Shown here: positions 17,497 through 26,515 of the stretch, in pieces | Layout of the letters: each line of letters opens with the position of its first letter | Numbering within the stretch: position 1 is the first letter of the stretch | From: Mucilaginibacter sabulilitoris | Lineage (GTDB): Bacteria > Bacteroidota > Bacteroidia > Sphingobacteriales > Sphingobacteriaceae | Reading direction: 5' to 3' | NCBI RefSeq assembly: GCF_034262375.1 | Contig: NZ_CP139558.1 | Span: 1-64,000 of the forward strand | Length of the DNA: 64,000 bases | Program-made: the position numbers and the translations under genes | Notes under the pieces: generated by a model | The model's database searches: none | Seen by the model: the letters and a program-made list of their open reading frames with translations, nothing else | What the model was told of the DNA's origin: nothing

Positions 17497-19032
17497 TTAA
17501 TGATCGCTGTATTGCAGATCTAACGGGATTGTAACAGGCTCCTTAGTAGTACTTGTTAAAGTTGGTGTCAGGTAAACTAACTCCAATTTACGGTCTCCTG
17601 TTTTATGCAGATACTCAAGCTTGAATGGGTAAAACCCTTTTTTTAGTGGCAGTATATATGATTTGCCATTGTCATGTAAACTATCAGTAGTCATTAATAA
17701 CTGGTTACCCAGGTATAGTCTTGATCCGGCGTCGGCGTCGAATCCAAAAATATAATAACCATCTTCCTTTGCCTCCATTTGCCCGTTAATAAGCAGGGCG
17801 AAATTATTTTGCCGGGGCAGCTTATTAATATCAAAATCTTTGCTTGTTATACCTGTTTGAACCGGTTTCAGTTTTTTAAAAACGGGCAATCCGCTCCACT
17901 CACCTTCATAATAAGCATAACTGAAACCGCCTGGCTTTGCATTTTTCTCTTTTTTAACAGCAGGTAAATCTGTACCAGCTTTAAAATCGCCGATAGTACT
18001 TCTGCTATACCGGGCTCTGTTGGCAAATCTTTTCACGGTAAGGGTAGTCGGCCCGGGCAAGGTGATCTCACGCTCTATTTTGGCGGATGTAGGTACCGGT
18101 TCTGTTCCGTCTGTAGTATAGTATACTTTAGAAGGGTCGTTAAAATACCACAATTTAAATGGTTTGTTTTTTAAAACGATACCATTCATCGGATGAAATA
18201 CTATATCCTTGCCGGTGTACCCGCTGTATAAAAACCTCAATCCGTCATAAGTAATTTTAAACCTTACCGAGCTATGTGACTCATCCGGATAGTTAATGGT
18301 TTTCCAGGTTAGTCCTGCGGGAGCTATTTTTTTAAGAATAGTATCCATAGTATCAATCTTCATTGATCTACCGGCCTCGCCTTCACGACCGCCCATAAAA
18401 AGTGTAATATTTAAACCCGCCAAACCGGGTAATTTATCGGCAGCAATTTTAGGGAGATACATCTTGTCCCACCAAAGACTGGGGTCCACCGCTATGTACG
18501 ATTTAAACACCTTTGGTTCATTTAGCAGCGCGTACATCACAAACAAGCCGCCTAACGAATGCCCCCAAAGCGTATTATCGCCATTAGAGGGGTATGTTTT
18601 ATTGATGTAAGGGATCAGCTCATTTTTTATAAAACCAAGGAATTTATCAGCCCCGCCCGATGTTTTCCAATCTTCCATGTGCGTTGGAGTAAGGTCTTTA
18701 TTCCGGTCGATACCCAAAACGCTCACGATTATTGTAGGGGGCATATAATCCTCACCCTCTAAAAACCGCTGGATATCAGCAATTAAACCGGTGTTCCAGT
18801 TGCCGCCGTCAAGCACATACAGTACGTCATATTTATTGGTACTCCCCGGTTTGTAATTTGGCGGAGTAAACACTTGTATAAGCCTTTCCTGTTTTAATAT
18901 GTTTGAATTTAAAGAGTCGAGTCTTCCCTTATAGAATTTTCTGATAACGGTGTCCTGTGCTGCTACAGTGTTAAATAAACCACCGGTCATTATTATCGAT
19001 AGTATTAAAAAGGTGAAAAGTTTGTTTTTCAT
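17497..19032 (-). CDS. Secreted esterase with chitobiase-C-like and PA14-like domains
   Basis: A 511-residue exported protein. It has a signal peptide (1-25, ending VAAQ) and an alpha/beta-hydrolase of the esterase-D/enterochelin-esterase type with nucleophile elbow GHSLGG (Ser159). A chitobiase/hexosaminidase C-terminal-like module follows (about 285-345, YYTTDGTEPVPTSAKI). A PA14-like beta domain (about 370-505) carries YYIFGFDADAGSRLYLGNQLL. The last two modules usually bind sugars, so a carbohydrate ester or siderophore-type substrate is possible but not shown. It is the last gene behind nine permease genes, 19 bp after the final one, so very likely in their transcript. Whether it works with the permeases is unknown. 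Confidence 0.85.
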   Translation of the reverse strand: MKNKLFTFLILSIIMTGGLFNTVAAQDTVIRKFYKGRLDSLNSNILKQERLIQVFTPPNYKPGSTNKYDVLYVLDGGNWNTGLIADIQRFLEGEDYMPPTIIVSVLGIDRNKDLTPTHMEDWKTSGGADKFLGFIKNELIPYINKTYPSNGDNTLWGHSLGGLFVMYALLNEPKVFKSYIAVDPSLWWDKMYLPKIAADKLPGLAGLNITLFMGGREGEAGRSMKIDTMDTILKKIAPAGLTWKTINYPDESHSSVRFKITYDGLRFLYSGYTGKDIVFHPMNGIVLKNKPFKLWYFNDPSKVYYTTDGTEPVPTSAKIEREITLPGPTTLTVKRFANRARYSRSTIGDFKAGTDLPAVKKEKNAKPGGFSYAYYEGEWSGLPVFKKLKPVQTGITSKDFDINKLPRQNNFALLINGQMEAKEDGYYIFGFDADAGSRLYLGNQLLMTTDSLHDNGKSYILPLKKGFYPFKLEYLHKTGDRKLELVYLTPTLTSTTKEPVTIPLDLQYSDH

Positions 19033-19051
19033 TCTATCTTACCTTTTACTG

Positions 19052-21442
19052 TTATTCCGTTTTTAGGCTTTTTACCGGGTTTGTTAGTGCTGCTTTTATA
19101 CTCTGGTAGCTTACCGTAAGTAGCGTAATCATAATAGCGCCAATAGCAGTGAAACCAAATATCCACCAGGAAAGCTCGGCCCGGTATTGGTAACTTTGCA
19201 GCCAGCCGTGCATAAAGTAATAAGCAACGGGTATTGCTATGGCCAATGCTATAACTACCAGGGCTACAAAATCCTTCGACATTAAACGCCACAGACTGAA
19301 TATCGAAGCGCCCAGTACTTTACGCACTCCGATTTCCTTTATACGCTGTTCGGCCATAAACGATGCCATGCCAAACAAGCCCATGCAGCTGATAAAAATA
19401 GCCAATATGGTAAAAAAGCCGGCCAGCTTGCCTATGCGCTCCTCATTTGCAAATTTTTGCGCATAGTCTTCGTTGGTGAATTTATATTCAAACGGACTGC
19501 CGGGATTGTAGCGTTTAAAAATGGGTTCGATTTTGCTTAGGGCTTCTCTCGGGTTCATTTGGGGGTTCAGGCGAATGTCGATCATTTCCATGGCATAATT
19601 GGCAATGATGAATACGCTTGGTTTTACAGGCTCATACGGCGACGACATAACCATATCCTTTATCACACCGATAACCGTAAAATCGCGGTACCACTTTATG
19701 GTTTCGCCCACCGGGCTTTTCAGGTTCATGAATTTTACCGCCGCCTCATTTAGTATAATGCCCGATGTATCGGCCACCGCCCTTGTGAAATCACGCCCAT
19801 CCACCAATTTCCAGCCAGCTGTTTTGCCAAATTCCGGACTCAGCCTTATCGTTCCGAAATCGTCCTGCAGGTTGGGGTCTTTGCCCCGCCAGTTTAACCC
19901 GCTGTTGTTTGACCATACACCCGTTAGCGGACTGCCCGATTCGGCTACTTCTACGATGGCGCCGGTTTGCAACAAGTCATTTCTGAAGGCCATAAAATGT
20001 TTGTGTATATCATCGCCGTGAATGTTCATTTGTACAAGTCCGGTACGTTCATAGCCTACCGGCCGGTTCTTGGTAAACTGTACCTGCCTGAAGACAATTA
20101 TGGTGCCGATGATTAGTGTTACCGAAACTGTAAACTGTAAAACTACCAGTACCTTACGAGGCAGTGCAGCAAAGCGTCCTGCCTTAAATGTTCCTTTTAA
20201 AACTTTTACCGGCTGAAATGATGACAGGTAAAATGCCGGATAGCTGCCGGATATTATACCGGTGAGCAAGCTGAACATTAACCCGCAGAGCCAAAAAACA
20301 GGATTATCCCATAGTACAACTATATCTTTACCGGCTACCTGGTTAAACCATGGTAATATCAGCATCACTATAACTATCGATACCATAAATGCAAAAACGG
20401 CAATCATTAACGACTCCATAAAAAACTGGCCAATAAGCTGCCTCCTCAACGAACCTATGGCCTTACGGATTCCTACCTCCTTAGCCCGTTTCTCAGACCG
20501 GGCGGTGCTCAGGTTCATGAAGTTGATGCAGGCCAGCAGCAATACAAACACGCCTATAATGCCAAACATCCAAACAAATTGTATGGCGCCGCCTGTGATT
20601 ACGCCGTTTTTAAATTCCGAATATAAATGCCACTTATTCATGGGGTGTAAAAACAGGGTCGATTTAAATGCCATGCCAACTAAATCGTTATCAGCTGTAA
20701 GCCCCTTATGTTTCAGATCTTTTATTTTGGTGGCTACCTTATTGATATCGACATTGGGCGCCAGTTGGGAAAATATTTGCCATGAGGTGTTACCCCAGCG
20801 TGTAGCCTGCTTTTTTAATTGGGGATCGGTGGTCATGTACAAATCCCACGGTGCAATAAACTTCATACCACTAAATGAGGTATTCCGGGGCAGATCTTCA
20901 TAAACACCGGTAACCTTAACATTCCATTTATTGTCAATCTTTACAGCTTTGAGCATCGGGTCGGCATTACCGAACAGCGCTTTGGCCACCGATGCCGAAA
21001 GCAGGATAGATGAAGGGTCTTTTAATCCGGCGCGCGTACCCTTGAGCATTTTTAAGGTTAGCATATCCGGCGCTTCAGCCTGCATGTAATTGCCGTCCTG
21101 GGTTATTTTAGTATCGCCATTGGCCAATACGTGCCCGGATGTCCAGGTTGATAATACGGCATATTTGAAATCCTCCTTATAATCCTGACGAAGTTTATAA
21201 CCCAGGGGTATAGGTAACGAATTTTCTGAGGTGATTTCGCCATTGAAGGTTTCATGCTGCATGACCCGCACAATACGGTCGTGGTTTTCAAAATACTTAT
21301 CGTAAGATAGTTCATCCCATATCCACAGACCAATAAGCATGGCCACCGCCATACCCACCGACAAGCCGGCCACATTAATAAATGTGTGAGCCTTGTTTTT
21401 CACAAGGTTTCGCCAGGCTATTTTTAAATAATTCTTGATCAT
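19052..21442 (-). CDS. FtsX/MacB-type ABC permease, array member 9 (last)
   Basis: A 796-residue double permease unit of the MacB type. It has TM1 (about 22-42), a periplasmic core domain, a first FtsX domain with three to four helices (about 280-450), a second periplasmic domain, and a second FtsX domain (about 675-790). Cytoplasmic coupling motifs are present twice: RAKEVGIRKAIGS (about 310-330) and RIKEIGVRKVLGAS (about 695-710). It belongs to subgroup I (GLWIWDELSYDKYF at the TM1 exit; NKWHLYSEFKNG before TM2) and is most like member 8. There is no ATP-binding domain. Such proteins export or mechanically transmit across the envelope using an ATPase in trans; the cargo is unknown. The esterase gene follows 19 bp later. 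Confidence 0.92.
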   Translation of the reverse strand: MIKNYLKIAWRNLVKNKAHTFINVAGLSVGMAVAMLIGLWIWDELSYDKYFENHDRIVRVMQHETFNGEITSENSLPIPLGYKLRQDYKEDFKYAVLSTWTSGHVLANGDTKITQDGNYMQAEAPDMLTLKMLKGTRAGLKDPSSILLSASVAKALFGNADPMLKAVKIDNKWNVKVTGVYEDLPRNTSFSGMKFIAPWDLYMTTDPQLKKQATRWGNTSWQIFSQLAPNVDINKVATKIKDLKHKGLTADNDLVGMAFKSTLFLHPMNKWHLYSEFKNGVITGGAIQFVWMFGIIGVFVLLLACINFMNLSTARSEKRAKEVGIRKAIGSLRRQLIGQFFMESLMIAVFAFMVSIVIVMLILPWFNQVAGKDIVVLWDNPVFWLCGLMFSLLTGIISGSYPAFYLSSFQPVKVLKGTFKAGRFAALPRKVLVVLQFTVSVTLIIGTIIVFRQVQFTKNRPVGYERTGLVQMNIHGDDIHKHFMAFRNDLLQTGAIVEVAESGSPLTGVWSNNSGLNWRGKDPNLQDDFGTIRLSPEFGKTAGWKLVDGRDFTRAVADTSGIILNEAAVKFMNLKSPVGETIKWYRDFTVIGVIKDMVMSSPYEPVKPSVFIIANYAMEMIDIRLNPQMNPREALSKIEPIFKRYNPGSPFEYKFTNEDYAQKFANEERIGKLAGFFTILAIFISCMGLFGMASFMAEQRIKEIGVRKVLGASIFSLWRLMSKDFVALVVIALAIAIPVAYYFMHGWLQSYQYRAELSWWIFGFTAIGAIMITLLTVSYQSIKAALTNPVKSLKTE

Positions 21443-21478
21443 TATAAGTAGTTCAATTGTTCATTAGTTCATTGGAGC

Positions 21479-21501
21479 TTTGACCTTTATCCTTTAACCT
21501 C
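21479..21501. repeat. Permease-array spacer word, copy between members 8 and 9
   Basis: TTTGACCTTTATCC followed by TTTAACCTC, just beyond the stop codon of member 8, preceded (21451 onward) by CAATTGTTCATTAGTTCATT. The same text recurs at 38778-38800 and, in altered form, at 36313-36342, 33825-33847, 28931-28950 and 23976-23996. Confidence 0.75.
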
Positions 21502-21502
21502 A

Positions 21503-23899
21503 CTATTCGCTTCTTAAACTTTTTACGGGATTAGCCAGTGCCGCTTTAATGGCCTGGAAGCTTACGGTAACCAGTGTTATTATAATGGCGCCTACTGCCG
21601 ATACACCAAATATCCACCAGGAAATTTGAGACCGGTAAGTGTAGCCCTGCAGCCAGCCATGCATAAAATAGTAAGATACCGGCGATGCGATAATAAAGGA
21701 GATGATAACCAATACAACGAAGTCTACTGACAGCAGTTGCCACAGGTTAAATACCGATGCACCTAAAACTTTGCGTACACCTATTTCCTTAACCCTCTGC
21801 TCGGCCATAAAGGTTGCCATACCAAATAGGCCCAAACAGCTGATAAATATGGCCAGCATGGCAAAAAAGCTCGCCAGCTTGCCTATACGCGTTTCGCCGT
21901 CAAATTTTTTTGCATATTCTTCGTCGGCGAACTTATAATCAAACGGCGAAGCCGGCGAATATTTCTGATGTATGGCGGCAATTTTTTCGAGCGCATCGCG
22001 GGTGCTCATCTTCGGATTTATCCTGATAGTTACCACTCCCTGCGGGTCTTTATCCAGGAAAAAGAAAGTTTGCTTAACCGGTTCATAAGGCGATGACATG
22101 AGCATATCTTTAATAAGCCCTATTACATGGTACGGCTTGCCGTCGGTTGTTATGATCTCGCCCACAGGGTTTTTAAAATTCATGAACTTTGCCGCGGCCT
22201 CATTAATTACTACACCGGTCGAGTCGGTTAAAAACGCGGTCGAAAAATCACGGCCATCCTTAAACTGCCACCCAACGGTTTTACCAAAGTCAGGTGTTAT
22301 GCCTACCGTCGCAAAATCATCCAGCATGCCGGGCGGCTTCCCTCTCCAGTCAAAACCACTATTGTTGCTCCACACACCGGTAACGGGACTTCCCGATTCG
22401 GCCGTTTCTATAACAGCTCCCGATTTTATCAGCTCATCTTTAAAAGCTACGTAATGATTATGGATATCGCTTGTTTTTTGCACCATGTAAACCAATCCTT
22501 CGCGGCTATAGCCAATAGGCCTGTTCTTGGCAAATTGTATCTGCCTGAAAACAATGATGGTGCCTATAATAAGCGTTACCGAAACGCTGAATTGTAAAAC
22601 TACCAGCACCTTACGGGGTATAGCAGCCAGCCGTCCTACTTTGAATGTTCCCTTTAAAACCTTTATAGGTTTAAATGACGACAGGTAGAGCGCCGGGTAA
22701 CTACCAGCTATTAGTCCGGATATGAGACTAAAAACCAAGCCCAGTATCCAAAACCATGGATTGTTCCATAAAACAACCATCTTTTTATCTGCAACACCGT
22801 TAAACCAGGGCAGCGTAAGCATTACCAGTACTATTGAAAAAACAAAGGCAAAAGCAACTATCAGCAGCGATTCCATAAAAAACTGCCCTATGAGCTGTAT
22901 CCGCTGCGAGCCTATGGCCTTGCGGATGCCTACTTCCTTAGCTCGCTTCTCGGACCGGGCGGTGCTCAGGTTCATGAAATTGATGCAGGCCAGCAATAAT
23001 ACAAACACCCCTATGATGCCAAACATCCATACAAATTGTATGGCGCCACCTGTATTTACACCGTTTTTAAACTCCGAATATAAGTGCCATTTATTCATTG
23101 GGTGTAAAAACACGGCCGGTTTAAAATCGGCCCCTAATTTGTCGCCCTGTGCGGCTATGTTTTTGAGCTTTAAGTCTTTAATTTTGGCTGATACTTTATC
23201 GGCATTAGCATTGGGTGCCAATTGCGCAAATACCTGCCATGAATTGTTGCCCCAGCGGGTAGCGGCTCGTTTAAGCCAGGGCATGGTGCTCATGTACAGG
23301 TCCCAGGGTGCAAAAAAGGTGACCTCTCTAAACTCGGTGTTGTTGGGCATATCCTCATACACACCTGTTACCTTAACCACCCATTGGTTGTCAATTTTAA
23401 GTGTTTTATTAAGAGGGTCGGCACCACCGAAAAGTGTTTTTGCCAGCGATTCAGACAGCATGATAGACGACATATCCTTTAGTCCGGCGCGCGTGCCTTT
23501 AAGCATTTTCAGCGTTAGCAGATCGGGCATTTCGGGCTGCACATAGTTACCCAGCTTGGTGAATTTCTTGTCGCCATTGGTAATAATGTGCTCCATAGTC
23601 CATGTCGAAAGTACCACATATTTAAAATCGCTCATGTACGATTCACGAAGTTTTAAGCCCAGCGGAATAGGCATGGCCGTTTGGCTGCCCACAACTCCGT
23701 TAAATGTTTGGTTCTGCCATACCTGTACAATACGGTCGTAATTTTTAAAATACTTGTTGAACGAGACTTCATCCCAGATCCAGAGCCCAATAAGCATGGC
23801 CACCGCCATACCAACCGAAAGGCCCGCTACGTTAATAAAACTGTGCACCTTATTTTTTACAAGGTTTCGCCACGCAATTTTTAAATAATTCTTTAACAT
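21503..23899 (-). CDS. FtsX/MacB-type ABC permease, array member 8
   Basis: 798 residues, subgroup I (GLWIWDEVSFNKYFKNYDRI; NKWHLYSEFKNGVNTGGAIQ in parts). The same two-half plan is seen: TM1, periplasmic domain, FtsX core, second periplasmic domain, second FtsX core. Coupling motifs are RAKEVGIRKAIGS and RVKEIGVRKVLGAS. It is nearly identical to member 9 around the first FtsX core, which suggests recent duplication or gene conversion. It ends in NPVKSLRSE, a tail shared by the array. The upstream gap to member 7 is 100 bp and the downstream gap to member 9 is 60 bp. No nucleotide-binding domain is present, so it depends on an ATPase encoded elsewhere. Confidence 0.92.
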   Translation of the reverse strand: MLKNYLKIAWRNLVKNKVHSFINVAGLSVGMAVAMLIGLWIWDEVSFNKYFKNYDRIVQVWQNQTFNGVVGSQTAMPIPLGLKLRESYMSDFKYVVLSTWTMEHIITNGDKKFTKLGNYVQPEMPDLLTLKMLKGTRAGLKDMSSIMLSESLAKTLFGGADPLNKTLKIDNQWVVKVTGVYEDMPNNTEFREVTFFAPWDLYMSTMPWLKRAATRWGNNSWQVFAQLAPNANADKVSAKIKDLKLKNIAAQGDKLGADFKPAVFLHPMNKWHLYSEFKNGVNTGGAIQFVWMFGIIGVFVLLLACINFMNLSTARSEKRAKEVGIRKAIGSQRIQLIGQFFMESLLIVAFAFVFSIVLVMLTLPWFNGVADKKMVVLWNNPWFWILGLVFSLISGLIAGSYPALYLSSFKPIKVLKGTFKVGRLAAIPRKVLVVLQFSVSVTLIIGTIIVFRQIQFAKNRPIGYSREGLVYMVQKTSDIHNHYVAFKDELIKSGAVIETAESGSPVTGVWSNNSGFDWRGKPPGMLDDFATVGITPDFGKTVGWQFKDGRDFSTAFLTDSTGVVINEAAAKFMNFKNPVGEIITTDGKPYHVIGLIKDMLMSSPYEPVKQTFFFLDKDPQGVVTIRINPKMSTRDALEKIAAIHQKYSPASPFDYKFADEEYAKKFDGETRIGKLASFFAMLAIFISCLGLFGMATFMAEQRVKEIGVRKVLGASVFNLWQLLSVDFVVLVIISFIIASPVSYYFMHGWLQGYTYRSQISWWIFGVSAVGAIIITLVTVSFQAIKAALANPVKSLRSE

Positions 23900-23999
23900 G
23901 TTGTACGTTTTAGTTTATACGTATTACGTTATACGGCTTTCAGCTTTATGCCTTCGGCCCTTATTATCTTTCGCCTTTGACCTTTACTCTTTCGCCTTA

Positions 24000-26360
24000 C
24001 TATTCGCTCCGCAAGCTTTTTACCGGGTTGGCCATGGCCGCTTTTACCGCCTGGAAACTCACGGTTATTAGTGTAATGGCTATTGCGCCGGCGCCTGCAC
24101 AAACAAATATCCACCCGGAAATTACGGCTTTATACTGGTAGCCCTGCAGCCAATGTTGCATAAAATAGTAAGCCACAGGTACTGCTATAAGCAGCGATAT
24201 AAAAACCAGCACCACAAACTCGGTTGATAACAGACGCCACAGGTTTACCACCGATGCGCCCAGCACCTTGCGCACCCCAATTTCTTTAACCCGCTGCTCG
24301 GCAACGAATGATGCCAGCCCAAAGAGGCCCAGGCATGAAATAAAGATAGCCAGTACCGCGAATATGGAGGCCAGGTTACCTATACGCTCCTCGTCCGAAA
24401 ATTTATGAGCGTATTCATCGTCATTGAATTTAAATTCAAAAGGACTGCCAGGGTTGTATTTTTTAAAAACAGGTTCAATTTTGCTCAGTGCCTCCCGTAT
24501 GGGCATGTTTGGTTTTATGCGTACGGTGATCCAGTTAACCCAGCCGGGGGTCATAAAGAATATGGTGCCTTTGGTTTTTTCATACGGCGATTCCATCACC
24601 ATATCTTTGGCTACGCCCACAATTACATGGTTACCGTCGTGCCAGTGTATGGTTTTACCTATCGGGTTTTTAATACCGCTCATTTTAAGCGCCGATTCGT
24701 TTAGGATAATAGCGCCCGTATCGGTAGGGAAGTTACGTGAAAAATCGCGCCCCTGTGCTATTTTCCACCCTACAGTGTGGCCAAAATCATAAGTTACGCC
24801 TATAGTACCAAATGTAGGGTCATACCCGGGGGTTTTGCCGGCCCAGTCAAAACCGCCATTGTTTGACCATATCTGGGTTGTTGTGCTGTTTGATTCGGCC
24901 ATATTTTCCACCGCACCGGTTTGTATCAGGTCGTTGCGCATTACTTCATAGTGGCCATAAATTTCGGGCGTGTTCATTTCAATAGAAATAAGGCCCGCAC
25001 GCGAGTAGCCAACCGGCCGGTCTTTAGCAAACTGAATTTGCCGTAAAACAATGATGGTGCCTATAATTAAAACGATAGATACCGTAAACTGAACCACGAC
25101 CAGCACCTTGCGTGGGATAGCAGCCAAACGGCCTACCCTAAATGTACCCTTTAACACCTTTACCGGGTTAAAGGCAGATAAATAAAACGCCGGGTAACTA
25201 CCCGATATCAGGCCTGTAAAAATGGTAAAGCTCAACGTAAGCAACCAGAATAGCGGATTGCCCCAGGGTATGGAAACCTCCTTATCTGCAACATGATTAA
25301 AGTAGGGGATAGCCAGCAGTACCATGATAACCGTTAATACCAGCGACAGGAACACCACCAGCAACGATTCACTTAAAAACTGCCCGATAAGCTGGTTGCG
25401 AACAGAACCTATAGCCTTGCGTATGCCTACCTCTTTGGCCCGTTTTTCGCTTTTAGCTGTACTCAGGTTCATGAAATTGATACAGGCCAGCAACAACACA
25501 AACAGGCCAATAATTCCAAACAACCAAACAAATTCTATGCGGCCCCCAACGGCTACTCCGTTCTTAAAATCGCTGTATAAATGCCATTTGCGCATGGGGT
25601 GTACCTGTATTACCTCGTCGTTCATTTTAAAGTGCGGCTTGGTAATGTTCCTGATCCTGGCTGATACTTTATCAAAGTCGGCATGATCATTCATCAGTAC
25701 AAATAAATGGCAGGCGTGATTATCCCAGGCTTGCATTTGGGTGCTCCACCAGTTTGCCGGGTTACTGAATGGGAGCATAAACTTTGTTTCGTAAAATGTG
25801 GTATTGTGCGGCAGGTCCTGATAAACGCCAATTACTTTCATATTGGTTTTATTATCAATCCGCACGGTTTTATTTATGGGGTCGGCATCGCCAAACAAGG
25901 CTTTGGCCATTGATTGTGATATCAGAAATGACGAAGGATCTTTAAAACTGGCATAGCTGCCTTTTACCATGTTCAGTGAAAGAATAGTGGGCATAGCAGG
26001 CTCGGCCCACATCCCGTTTTGCGATATCTTTTTATCGCCTACAGCCAATATGTGGGCGCCTTCCCAGATAAGGGCTGTCAATTTAAAATCGCCCGCATAT
26101 TTGGTACGAAGTTCGTTACTCAGCGGCACAACAGTCGCCCCAAAAGTGGGGGTTTCGCCATTGGCCGTTTGGGTGACCATTACCTGGCCTACACGGTCAT
26201 AGTTTTTATGATACTTATCAAATGACAGTTCATCCCAGATCCAAAGGCCAATAAGCATGGCTATAGCCATACCAACCGACAGGCCAACAATATTTATGGC
26301 CGAATGCACCTTGTTCTTAACGAGGTTCCGCCATGCGATTTTTAAATAGTTCTTTAACAT
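24000..26360 (-). CDS. FtsX/MacB-type ABC permease, array member 7
   Basis: 786 residues, the shortest full member of the array, in subgroup I (GLWIWDELSFDKYHKNYDRV; RKWHLYSDFKNGVAVGG). Coupling motifs are RAKEVGIRKAIGS in the first and RVKEIGVRKVLGAS in the second FtsX core. The first periplasmic domain is shorter than in members 8 and 9, and its HPMRKWHLY segment follows closely after KMNDEVIQ. The 155-bp gap upstream to member 6 is the longest in the array and holds a REP-like element, so this is a likely seam where two blocks of permeases were joined. Function is as for the family; the cargo is unknown. Confidence 0.92.
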   Translation of the reverse strand: MLKNYLKIAWRNLVKNKVHSAINIVGLSVGMAIAMLIGLWIWDELSFDKYHKNYDRVGQVMVTQTANGETPTFGATVVPLSNELRTKYAGDFKLTALIWEGAHILAVGDKKISQNGMWAEPAMPTILSLNMVKGSYASFKDPSSFLISQSMAKALFGDADPINKTVRIDNKTNMKVIGVYQDLPHNTTFYETKFMLPFSNPANWWSTQMQAWDNHACHLFVLMNDHADFDKVSARIRNITKPHFKMNDEVIQVHPMRKWHLYSDFKNGVAVGGRIEFVWLFGIIGLFVLLLACINFMNLSTAKSEKRAKEVGIRKAIGSVRNQLIGQFLSESLLVVFLSLVLTVIMVLLAIPYFNHVADKEVSIPWGNPLFWLLTLSFTIFTGLISGSYPAFYLSAFNPVKVLKGTFRVGRLAAIPRKVLVVVQFTVSIVLIIGTIIVLRQIQFAKDRPVGYSRAGLISIEMNTPEIYGHYEVMRNDLIQTGAVENMAESNSTTTQIWSNNGGFDWAGKTPGYDPTFGTIGVTYDFGHTVGWKIAQGRDFSRNFPTDTGAIILNESALKMSGIKNPIGKTIHWHDGNHVIVGVAKDMVMESPYEKTKGTIFFMTPGWVNWITVRIKPNMPIREALSKIEPVFKKYNPGSPFEFKFNDDEYAHKFSDEERIGNLASIFAVLAIFISCLGLFGLASFVAEQRVKEIGVRKVLGASVVNLWRLLSTEFVVLVFISLLIAVPVAYYFMQHWLQGYQYKAVISGWIFVCAGAGAIAITLITVSFQAVKAAMANPVKSLRSE

Positions 26361-26397
26361 GATCTCTTAAATTCTAAACGCTAATCTCTAAAATGGA

Positions 26398-26470
26398 CTG
26401 CCATCCATCCTGTCGAAGAATCGTGCGGAGAGGCACCGCCCACCATGCTTCGACAGGCTTCAACATGAAC
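26398..26470. repeat. REP-like palindromic element, copy C
   Basis: CTGCCATCC...CCTGTCGAAG...TCGTGCGGAGAGGC...CCACCATGCTTCGACAGGC...CATGAACC: a more decayed copy of the 13874-13949 element, sitting in the longest spacer of the permease array, between members 6 and 7. Confidence 0.7.
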
Positions 26471-26515
26471 CCTTTTATTTTACTCACTACTCAAAACTCA
26501 TAACCCGCAACTCCT

